A DNA stretch of 64,000 nt from Branchinecta lynchi (taxonomy: Eukaryota; Arthropoda; Branchiopoda; Anostraca; Branchinectidae): NCBI GenBank assembly GCA_023053575.1, contig JAKZAP010000001.1, forward strand, positions 18,184,533 through 18,248,532. Reading direction: 5' to 3'. Numbering within the stretch: position 1 is the stretch's first letter; each line of letters opens with the position of its first letter. The notes under the pieces are model-generated. The model made no database searches, had not been told where the DNA came from, and saw only the letters and a program-made list of their open reading frames with translations. The translations under genes and the position numbers were made by a program. Shown piece by piece: positions 42,681-52,849 of this stretch.

Positions 42681-44121
42681 AACAAGACCAAAGGTTTCGA
42701 TGGGATCCCAAAAATTCAATATCTGATCCAGACAACTGGGTCTTGTCTTAGCCAGATCCAGTCTTCGCCAGACTCCTTGAACATTTTTACAATTAAAATT
42801 CAGAAACAGATTAAGGCCAAATAGCTAATCACCTGAGAAAACCAAGTTCAGATTTGGATTCAGCATGTGTGTTTACCCCTATAAGTCATATCTGTTTTGA
42901 CGAAAACTTCCTGCCACTTCTGCCAATTTCCCGGTTCCGGCCGAACTCCAGAACTACTTGTCCGGCGAAAAAAGAAAGCTCAAAGACGAAATCAGGGTAT
43001 CTTCTTTCCCCAGTAATGAACATCTAATCAACTTCAAATAGAAATTTAGCTTATAACAAATTTTCCGATTCCAGCCGGATTCCGGTCGAACTATATGTCC
43101 GGGTAAAATACGATTGTCACACAGGGACTCAGCATCTCTTCTTACCCCTAAATCGCTTATCTAATCAACTAGAAATAAAACTTTGACTTCCAACAGTTTT
43201 CCGGTTTTGGCCGGATTCCGGACGAACTACATGTCCGGGTAGAAACTTGTTTTCACATAAGTGTTCAGCATGTCTTCTTGCCCTAAATCGAACATCCAAT
43301 CAACTCCAAATTAAACTTTTAATTTTGACAAACTTTCCGGTTTGGGCCGGATTCCCGTCGAAATACTTGTCCGTCGAGAAAATAGTTTTCACCATCGTCT
43401 TCAGCATGTCTCCCTACCTCTAAATCGAACATTTAATCAACTTCAAATAAAACTTTTACTTTCAACAAACTTTCCGGTTTGGGCCGGATTCCGGGCGAAA
43501 TACTTGTCCATCGAGAAAATAGTTTTCACCATCGTCTTCAGCATGTCTTCCTACCTCTAAATCGAACATCTAATGAATTTCAAATAAAACTTTTACTTTC
43601 AACAAACTTTCCGGTTTGGGCCGGATTCCGGGCGAAATACTTGTCCGTCGAGAAAATAATTTTCACCATCGTCTTCAGCATGTCTTCCTACCCCTAAATC
43701 GAACATCTAATCAACTTCAAATAAAACTTTTACTTTCAACAAACTTTCCGGTTTTGGCCGGATTCCGGGCGAACTACTTGTCTGATGACAAAATGATTTT
43801 CACCATTGTGTTCACCATGTCCTCTTACCCCATAATCGACTATCACATTAGCTGTTTCAAAATATTTTGTTTGTCCCTTAATTTCAATCCCCTCCCCCCC
43901 CCCCCCCCCCTAAATGTAGAGCTACAAAGCCCATCTACGAACTTGACTGGTCCGACGACCCAACGAACCTTCTCACCAAGTTTCATCAAAATATCTCATT
44001 CCCTTCGAGAGTTATCGTGCTTACAGACGGACGGACGGACGGACGGACGGACGGACGGACAGACGGACAACTTTTGCGATGTCATAGGTATCCCTCCACT
44101 TTCGTTTTGGGATCCCAAAAA
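42681..44121 (-). mobile_element. GGGATCCC-family element, copy 6, long form
   Basis: Reverse orientation: AACAAGACCAAAGG...TGGGATCCCAAAAATTC at the left, CGTTTTGGGATCCCAAAAA at the right. It holds at least five internal units of about 137 bp (successive starts near 43342, 43479 and 43616), each with TTCCGG..TTGGCCGGATTCCG. A (GGAC)n of about nine units lies at 44026-44062. The largest copy, because of internal unit number. Confidence 0.8.
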
Positions 44122-46400
44122 CTAGATCTACGTTGCGCGGGCAACGTGAAGTGTTGCAGCAACATTTCTTCGGCTTCGCCGACAAAAGTGTTGCAAGAGC
44201 AACACTCTGGTTTTGTTTCTTCGCTATCGGATAAATACGGAAGTTGTCAACCCATCAAGGTTTACAAAATGGTATGTTCCAAGAAATTTTTTTTCCGAAC
44301 TGAAGACATGATCCGTTATCACACGGCTATCCCTCAGCGCTGACGAAAAACAACAACAGAATATCGCAAGTAGGGACTAAATTGACTTTGCAGCCAGTTG
44401 AACTTTATCCTTTTCAATCGTATTATAGACGCCGTGACTGGTGAAAACTTGGAACATTATCTTATATAACCTAGTTGGTATTGTAAAACTACCCGTAACT
44501 TTTCAGTATACAAATACCATAAATGACACTCTACTAATTATTGCGAAACTATGTCATTGTTTTACATTATAATTATATCCGTTGCGTATACTAATCTAGG
44601 AACAGTGATAGACCATCAAGACCCTTCTAGCACATAATGAAAAACGACAATGCTTTAGCAACCATTCTTATTTACGGGTCCTCTCCCCGTGATAGACATT
44701 GAACCAAACTTTTTAAATCATCAAAACGCACGGAAACAAAATGCATACACAAACTAGGAAAAGTTGGAAACCCCTCATCGACGAAGATGATTATGGTCTA
44801 ACAGCCGATTGTTACCACATTGTTTGAATAAAAGCCGATTGTTACTTATAAGTCCCTTACATGTCTCAGAATTGGGCTCAGCCTATTTTTTTTTAGAGTG
44901 TTTAACCTACGCTGAAGTTGTCATCCCCTCGAAAATGTAACATAATCAAATGCTATCTCTCAGCGCTGAACGAACAAAAACAACAGAAAGTCGAAAAAAG
45001 GGACTAAACTGACTTTGCAGACAGTTTACCTTTATCCTTTCCAATCGTACATCTTGACAAATGAAAGCTTGGAACCAATTCTCACAAGTTTCTAGACCCT
45101 CATGAGCCCCTTCTAGCAATCGGTTCTTACTTACAAGTCCATCTCCCCGTGATTGATATGGTACCAAATTGTTCCCACGATCAAATACACAGGAAAGAAA
45201 TACTAGGATTAATAGGTACACCAACTACCAACGTTACTAGCCCCTCATCGCCGAAGATGATTATGGTCTAACAGCCGATTGTTGCTTACAAGTACCCTAC
45301 ATGTATCACGATTGGGATCGGGCTATTTTTGGTTTCAGAGTGTACCTCACTACTGAAGTTGTCAACCCCTGCAAACTTTCAAACTGTTGTATCTCATGAA
45401 GGAATTTGTGTACCAAAAAAAAAAGATGACACATACTTTGATCACCTCATCGAGGTCTAGCCAAACTACTGAAGTTGTCAATCCCAGCAAACTTTCAAAC
45501 TGTTGTATCTCATGAAGGAATTTGTGTACCAAAAAAAAAAAGATGACACATACTTTGATCACCTCATCGAGGTCTAGCCAAACTACTGAAGTTGTCAACC
45601 ACAGCAAACTTTCAAACTGTTGTATCTCATGAAGGAATTTGTGTACCAAAAAAAAAAGATGACACATACTTTGATCACCTCATCGAGGTCTAGCCAATGC
45701 TGTTGAAAAAAAAATATTCTATCTGTATTACCGGAGTTCAAAAGCTGACTTTTTTGACAACTTTCTAATTTAGCCACTTAGAAAGGAGCAAAGGATAGCT
45801 CTAATCTCAGTGAGAGATTAGAGATAAATGATCTGATATCATTTATCTTCCTCACTCCCAAGTGTAAGAAATGGAATGATAAACTCAGCTGAAATCACGA
45901 ACAGAAATGGGTAGAAACAATAGATGGGAGCACTTTCTGACCCGTGGGAAAATTACCCTTTTTTTATTCAGTAAATTTGTATGTTTATCACTCGAAGAAG
46001 ATGCACTGGCTGTGATGGAACTTCCGCACATATTTCGCACTTGTAGATTTTAGTCGATCTTCAATTTAAAACTGGTGCCTGTCTGCTTGCCTGCTAAAAC
46101 GTGGCTTTCCACTTGAAAGCAGAAACATGGTTTGATGAAACGAAAGCTTGGCTGCATAACTTCAGATAGTTCTCTTCAACTTAGGCCATGCAACTCCACT
46201 TCACTTCACACACTGTAGGCTCTGGCTCAATTACAAGCAAAAACCATCCTTTTTGGCCCCAGGCAAGAGTTCTACGGACCTTTCCAAAATACAATGTCAT
46301 ATATTCATCAACCCGGTCTAAGGTCTAGACTTTCCGTCAAAACCGCACAGGTTAGACCCTTATCACTTTCTGGAAATAAGTTGAAATCGGGGTGCTAGGA
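44122..46400 (+). mobile_element. 2-kb GTTGC-hairpin family, copy U1
   Basis: Begins CTAGATCTACGTTGCGCGG with successive hairpins GTTGC..GCAAC, GTGTTGCAGCAACA and TGTTGCAAGAGCAACA. The body carries repeated modules (CTCATCGACGAAGATGATTA, CAGCCGATTGTTAC, GAAGTTGTCAACCC). The right part matches the inverse of 48060-48500. Its terminal hairpin is missing at the right end. Non-coding. Confidence 0.7.
45349..45697. repeat. Three near-identical 116-117 bp tandem units
   Basis: Units start at 45349, 45465 and 45582 with ACTACTGAAGTTGTCAA and each contain a poly-A stretch of 10-11 and GATCACCTCATCGAGG. Differences are a few bases only. Other copies of the family have a single unit, so this is a recent local expansion. 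Confidence 0.85.
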
Positions 46401-46587
46401 TTGTCTAGGCTTTTGTCGGGCGTCGGATTGTTTTTGTCAGCAAGAAATAAAATTCTCCAAACATTTTGTCGGGCCTCGGTATTCTCTTCGACACATCGGG
46501 TTGTTTTTATACGTAAGAAATACAGAAGAAATTAAACTTATGTATGCTTTTGTCGGGCGTCGGTCGAGTAATTGGCACATCGGGTTC

Positions 46588-47811
46588 TTTTTGGGATCCC
46601 AAAACGTAAGTGGAGGGATACCTACGACATCGCAAAAGTTGTCCGTCCGTCCGTCTGTCCGTCTGTCCGTAAGCACGATAACTCTCGAAGGGAATGAGAT
46701 ATTTTGATGAAACTTGGTATGAGGATCGTTCGGGTCAAGGGTAAGGTCGAGTTCGTAAATGGGCTCTGTAGCCCTATATTTGGGGGGTGGGGGAGGGGAT
46801 TCAATTTCAGGGACAAACAAAATATTTTTAAACAGCTAATGTGATAGTCGATTATGGAGTAAGAAGACATGCTGAGCACGATGGTGACAATCATTTTCTC
46901 GCCGGACAAGTAGTTCGTCCGGAATCCGGCAAAAACTGGGAAGTTTGTTAAAAGTAAAAGTTTCATTTGAAGTTGATTAAATGTTTGATTCAGAGATAAG
47001 AAGACATGCTGAGCACGATGGTGAAAACCATTTTCTCGCTGGACGAGTAGTTCGTCTGGAATCCGGCAACAACCGGAAAGTTGGTTATAAGTAAAAGTTT
47101 CATCTGCAGTTGATTAAATGTTTGATTTAGGGGTAAGAAGAAATGCTGAGCATGATGGTGAAAATCATTTTGTCGCCGGACAAGCAGTTCGTCCGGAATC
47201 CAGCCAAAACCGGAAAGTTGGTTAAAAGTAACAGTTTCATTTGAAGTTGATTAAATGTTTGATTTATGGGTAAGAAGACATGCTGAACCCGATGGTGAAA
47301 ACCATTTTCTCGCCGGACAACTAGTTCGCCTTTAATCCGGCCAAAACCAGAAAATATGTTAAAAGTAAAAGCTTTATCTGAAGTTGATTAGATGATATAT
47401 TTAGGGGTAAGAAGAGACGCTGAGTCTGTATATAATGATCATTTTTTCCCGGACATATAATTAGTCCAGAATCCGGTTGTACCCACATTTTTTTTAAGTC
47501 AAAATTTTATTTAAAGTTGATTAGATTTCTTTATAGGGATAAGGAGATACGCCGGCTTCGTTTCTGAATTTTTCTTTTTATGCTGGACTAGTAGTTCGCT
47601 CGGAATGCGGGCGAAACCGCAAATTTGGCAGTAGTAAAGCAGGAACTTTCGGTCAATATCGTCAAAATAGATATGGCTTATAGAGGTATAGATAGGTAGA
47701 TAGAATATCTGAACTCGGTTTTCTCTGATGATTAGCCTGGCGAAGACAAGACCGAATTGTCTGGATCAAATCTTAGATTTTCGGGATCCCATCGAGACCT
47801 TTGGTCTTGTT
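46588..47811 (+). mobile_element. GGGATCCC-family element, copy 7
   Basis: Inserted in a hAT-like repeat: left CACATCGGGTTCTTTTT and right ATACGTAAGAAATC join to the normal repeat unit CGGGTTCTTTTTATACG. This gives a second empty-site comparison. It contains (GTCCGTCT)n near 46640-46670 and several 137-bp internal units. Confidence 0.85.
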
Positions 47812-48012
47812 ATACGTAAGAAATCAAACTCTGCAAACATTCGTCGGGCGCCCCCGGAAAGTCAAGTCACATCGGGTTATTCTTACACGTAAGAAATCAA
47901 ATTTTGTAAACATTTCTTGGGTTAATCCTGAAAGCTTAAGCTTCGCCGACACATCGGTTTCTATTTACACGTAAGAAATAAACTTTACAGTCTTGTCGGG
48001 CAAAACACAAAA

Positions 48013-49970
48013 TAAACCAAATTGTGTTGCGAGAGCAACACTTCGGTTTTTTCGTTTTTTTTTCTCCTAATCCTCTGATTTCAGCTTATTACTACAAAGT
48101 AAGGGTCTAAGGTGTGCGATTTATACGGAAAGTGTGGACCTTCCGCCGGATTGATGAATATCAAATTACATTTTGGAAAGCTTCGTAGAACTCTTGCCTG
48201 GGGCCAAAAAGGATGGTTTTTGCTTGTCCTCGAGCCAGAGCGAAGTGGAGTTGTACAGCCTATGTCAGAATCTGAAGATATGCAGTCAAGCTTTCGTTTC
48301 ATCAAACCATGTTTCTGCTTTCGAGTGGAAAGCTCCGTTCTAGGAGGCAAGCAGGCAGACACCAGTTTCAGATTGAAGATGGACGAAAATCTTAAAGTAC
48401 CAAATATGTGCGGCAGTTCCCCGGCCCGACAACCAATATATTTTCTTTGAGTGATAAATATAATAATTTACTGAAACCACGCGTCCGAAAGTGCCATCTA
48501 ATGTTTCTACCCATTTGCGTTCGTGATTTCTGCTGAGTTTAACATCCCATTTCTCACACTTGGGATTAAGTACCAGACGCGAGTCTTAAACTTTTAAAGT
48601 TCTCTCACTGCTAAAGATACCAGAGCTTGTCCTTTGCTCCTTTCTAAGTGGTGACATTAGAAATTTGGCATACGGCAAAAAAGTCAACTTCTGGACTAAC
48701 ACGGACAGACCTTGATGAGCTGATCAAAGTAATTGTCATACATTTATTGGTAAAAAAAAAAAGTCCTACATTTGATGCAACAGTTCGAAAGTTTAAAGGG
48801 GTTGAGCACTTCAGTAGTAAGGTAGACATTGAAACTAAAAATAGGCTGATCCCAATTGAGACATGTAGGGGACTTATAAGCAACAATTGACTGTTAGACC
48901 ATAATAATCATCGGCGATAAGGGGTTAGCAACCTTTACTAGTTGGTGTACCTATTAATCCTTTTATTTGTTTCCGGTGTATTTGATCGGTACTATGTCTA
49001 TCACGGGGCGATGGAGTTGTAAGTGGTAATTAGTTGCTAGAGGGAGTTCATCAAGGGCTACAAATTAATATAAATTGGTGCACCTTTTATTTGATCTCTA
49101 TATATTTGTAAGAAAATTAGTCCCCATGGTATATCACTGTAACTTAGAATTAAGTCTTTGAGGGGTTGACAACTTCAGTGGTAGGGTACATACTCAAGAA
49201 GAGAATAGGCGGAACCCAATTGTGAGACAAGTCAGGGAATTGTAAGTAACAATCGGCTGTTACGCCATAATCATCTTCAGTGGTGAGGGGTTTCCAACTG
49301 TTTCTAGTTTGTGTACCTATTTTGCTTCCGGTGTTTTCTGTGATGAGAAAAGTCTGGTTCGTGTCATCGTTCAAGAATTGCTTGCTGAAGCATTGTCATT
49401 TTCATGAGATGCTCGAATGATCTTTGGTAATAGTCTATCCCTGTAATCTAGAACTAAGTGTTAACGCAACGGTTACAAATGATAATGTACTGTAATGACA
49501 ATGTGATGAAAATGATAATGATAAATAACAAGAGCACACTTTCGCAATAATTAGTATCATGGTATATGGTATGGTATTTTGATCCTAAAAAGTTGCGGAT
49601 AGATTAACAATTCCAACTAGGTTATACAAGATAACATTTCACGTTTTCACCAGTCGCGATGTCTACGACTGAAAATGATAAAGTTCAACTGGCTGCAAAG
49701 CCAATTTAGTCTCTACTTCCGATATTCTTATTTTTTTTAAACGCTGAGGGATAGCCATGTCCATGTGATTACAGATTGTATCAAATTCGTCTTCTTGAAT
49801 GGTCAAAAAATTCTTCTTGGATTGGAACATACCATTTTGAAAACCTCGATGGGTTGACAATTCCAGCATTTAACCGTTAAAGAAAAAAACAACAAAATGT
49901 TGCAAACAAAGGTTGGTGCAACACTTACGTTGCCTGGACAACATAGGTCTAGTTCTAAATGATTTTGCCG
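48013..49970 (-). mobile_element. 2-kb GTTGC-hairpin family, copy U2, inverted to U1
   Basis: The left edge has GTGTTGCGAGAGCAACAC, a terminal hairpin; the right edge reads CGTTGCCTGGACAACATAGG then TCTAGTTC, the inverse of the U1 start. The body is the inverse of U1 in module order. U1 and U2 therefore form inverted arms of about 2 kb around a 1.6-kb centre containing copy 7. Confidence 0.7.
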
Positions 49971-50064
49971 GGCGTCTTTATTGTTGTCGACACATCGTTT
50001 TTTTTCATACGCAAGAAATCAGATTTTGCAAACATTTGTCGGGGGCACCCGCAAAGTTTAAAGC

Positions 50065-50691
50065 CGCTTTCACATTGACGCTTAGAGCCTTAGAGCCTTT
50101 CACACTAATTGTGGGTTTACACACTGCGTAAAATCCGAGTGTATTTTTGAAATCCGAGCGTATTTTACACACGTTTTGAGCTTGAAAAGATTTCTAGCAA
50201 TACGGACGTATTAGAGAAATCGGTCCGTTTTGTATTTTAATACGTCCGTATTGCTAGAAATCTTGTCAAGCTCAAAACGTGCGTAAAATACGCTTATGGA
50301 CCATAAGCTAAGCGACCTCTGCATCACGGTTGCGGCGACGCATCGTAAAGCTTACGCAGACAAATAAAACATAACGCAAGATTAGAACCAAGGTCTGCTC
50401 TTGCGTTGTGTCAACGCGTTACGCATCAGATTTGTCAGTGGAAAATTTGTGCAGACAAACTGGAGAATAACCTACTAATGATGAAGAAAAACTTATTAAT
50501 GATGATTAAAAATGTATTAATTAATGAAACAAATGAAAGTTTGGCAGAATGAACCGAAAAGGAAAAAACGTAAATACGCACCCAGTGGGACATTTTCTCG
50601 CGCAGGTATGAAAAGTATGCTACGCAACCTGTACGCAATGCAAGCTAAACGCATACGCGACGCATCGCAACAACGCGTCAATGTGAAAGGC
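50065..50691. mobile_element. TIR element with long internal palindrome
   Basis: Inverted ends share CTTTCACATTGACGC (50067-50081 and inverse 50675-50689). Flanks TTAAAGCC and TTCAAGCC form an 8-bp target duplication with one change. Inside, 50158-50213 and 50237-50293 are an almost perfect palindrome with about 55-bp arms (GCGTATTTTAC... / ...GTAAAATACGC). 627 bp, inserted in the hAT-like mosaic. Confidence 0.65.
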
Positions 50692-51049
50692 GTTCAAGCC
50701 TCGTCAGCAGATTACACACTAAATAAATCAAATTCCATAAGCTTTTGTCCAATCCCAAAAGTATATGTCTCGTCGGCAATATCGAGATTCGTCAACACAC
50801 AAGAAATCAAAGGACTGCAAAGTTTGTCGGACGAAGAGAAAAAGTCTGTTTCGTCGATTAATCCTGTCCAGATTCTGCAAACTAGTCTAAGTCTCGTCGG
50901 CAAATGGGGATCTTTTTTTTCGTAAACCACATTGGCCTGATATCACAAAAAATCAACGAAGAAACCAACGAAAATGGTTTTTTATACGCCAACGAATATA
51001 CTGAAATAAAAGGCGAATATCTTATAAAATAAAAGGCGAATATGGGTTG

Positions 51050-51184
51050 ACAAATCCAGCATTTAACCGTTGGCCAAGAAAAAAACCCAAAATGTTGATC
51101 TCGCAACACTTTAGTCGGCCAAGCCGAACAAAGGTTGCTGCAACACTTTACGTTGCCTAGACAACCTAGGTCTAGTTCAAAATG
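51050..51184 (-). mobile_element. 2-kb GTTGC-hairpin family, 5' end fragment U3
   Basis: Inverse of the family start: GTTGCTGCAACACTTTACG, TTGCCTAGACAACC and TAGGTCTAGTTC. Severely truncated. Confidence 0.6.
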
Positions 51185-51835
51185 CTTTTGCCGGGCGTTT
51201 TTATTGTTGTCGGCACATCGGTTGATCCGTTTTTTTTTTTTTTTTTTTTTTTAATGCATCGTCAAACCCTTTTCATTCCATTCCGTTTGTCGTCAAAATT
51301 CAGCAAACCTGTTGCCTTGTTCTGTTTGTGGGTCGTTTGTTTGTTCGTACCCACAAACTGCCTTTTTGGTTGGTCTGGCTGCATATCGATGATACAAAAA
51401 AGACTTATCGGCAAACTGGGATCTTATTTCTTTTCGCGGCCGATTCTCGGTGTGGTCATAATTTAACAAATGACGCAACGCAATAAAGATCGCAGTACTC
51501 CAGCATGTCTTGTAAAGTGACACCTACTTCTTTTGCTGTAAATTCAGAAAAAATCTACTTTGTGCCATTGTGGATGTCCACTACTATCTTGGTGGAGAGA
51601 TAATGTGATTTCACTGGTAGCCTTACTTTAGTTTATTTGGGATCGCAAAAAGGCACTCAGTTAGTTTTACATTATTAATATGCATTACAGTTAGTTTTAC
51701 ACCGGTTCTACTCTGTGCTGGCGGGAAATGTACACCGTCACCGCGAAGTGGCAATGGCGTTTTTTGTTGGAAAACTTTTGAATCCGCCGGCACAAACTGG
51801 ACCCCCCCCCCCACCCCCCCAAAGGTAGAAATGTC
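51185..51835 (+). mobile_element. hAT-like family right end, mosaic terminus
   Basis: GCCGGGCGTTTTTATTG repeats, poly-T (51229-51252), then CATTACAGTTAGTTTTACAC, TGTGCTGGCGGGAAATGTAC and CCCCCCAAAGGTAGAAATG, which match the right end of the 19115 element (21430-21597) with decay of the terminal TIR. Confidence 0.6.
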
Positions 51836-52295
51836 CATGATAACCGCACATACCAGGGAAGAAAAGACACGGAATCTATCTTTTAGCATTTTGTAACTGG
51901 TCGGACGTTACTTCGAACGGATCCGTCAAAAACCTTAATTTTATGTTGCAGATGTCGGGAATCGTCCGATCCCTCAGACCTTGTTTGAATTTTTCGCGCT
52001 TTTCCCATTTATCGTGCCATCTGAAACTGCTGATCTATTCAAATGGATCTGCTTGAGATCAGAGATAAATCTTGTCAGGTTATTATATTTGTATTAAATT
52101 AAGATATGTATTGATGTTATAAAAATTGAAATGAAGTATTAATTCGTATTTACAAATAATTATTTTGTATGGAGTTCCTGTCCTTAAACTTATTCCCACT
52201 CTAAATCTGTAGGTATGTAGTCGTCGCAATACACCCTATTTAAGGTTGGACTAGAGAGATTGACTTGCCAGCTAGGCTATTCCGAGTGCGGATGT
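51836..52295. other. No gene recognised
   Basis: AT-rich; nothing recognised. Confidence 0.3.
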
Positions 52296-52625
52296 AATTT
52301 TTTTTTTTTTTTTTCAGTTTTTTATCAGACTATTTTGGACTGCTGAGACGTCCAAGGACGAATAAGGCAGCTGTAAGTATTCTTTCTCTATTGAGCTATT
52401 ATTGACAGTTTTAGCTTTAAGCTACTCCTGATAGCTTTTACTAATATTCTCTGGGTCAAATTTGTTTGTGTTTGGTACCGTCCTGTCAAAATGTGTTCTG
52501 GAGGAAGTGGCAAAAGGAAGAACTTCATAATTCCAGAAGAAGTAACCAGTGTCCCAGAATTTTATCACACATAAGTTAGTAATTCCGACATGGGACGCCA
52601 GGCAGTTCATCATTCTGACACAAAC
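52296..52625 (-). pseudogene. Possible retrocopy with poly(A) tail (minus), or two plus exons
   Basis: Minus reading: ATG at 52613 opens MMNCLASHVGITNLCVIKFW, on to THFDRTVPNTNKFDPENISK and a stop at 52422. About 105 bases later a run of about 18 A (T on plus, 52297-52314) follows GATAAAAAACTG, like a retroposed mRNA end. Plus reading: the T-run ends CAG at 52317, then 55 bases read FLSDYFGLLRRPRTNKAA to GTAAGT (52373), and CTGATAG at about 52434 could lead to LLLIFSGSNLFVFGTVLSK...TS-stop. Both read like protein; only one can be right. Confidence 0.3.
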
Positions 52626-52849
52626 CCGTTTGCCTTACGCCGCAAATCCAAACGCCATGCCATGGAAGTTACTGCGACATTAAGCTCCGGCGTTAGAAGT
52701 TGGATGAGAAACCGGTGACATTTGACAGGTGCTTGCATGAATCAGCCCAGAAGCTTTACCGTAGCTTTATCTAGGCCAAACAAAGACCGAAGGGTCCGAA
52801 CCGAGTATGGCGTCCAAACAGTGGCGAGCTGCAGCCTGAACCAAACAAA

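Noticed and set aside
44026..44062. (GGAC)n as an independent microsatellite locus
   Set aside because: Every GGGATCCC-family copy carries the same microsatellite at the same place, so it is part of the element.
43342..44125. Chain of overlapping plus frames with similar peptides (PLNRTFNQLQ-type)
   Set aside because: They are translations of the 137-bp internal units and (GGAC)n of a non-coding repeat element.
44946..45224. Minus frame MVYLLILVF..., similar to a plus frame at 63684
   Set aside because: Both are translations of the same module in 2-kb family copies; homology is at DNA level and frames break in other copies.
45362..45667. Minus frame with three repeats of LHEIQQFESLL
   Set aside because: Direct translation of the 116-bp tandem repeat; no coding support.
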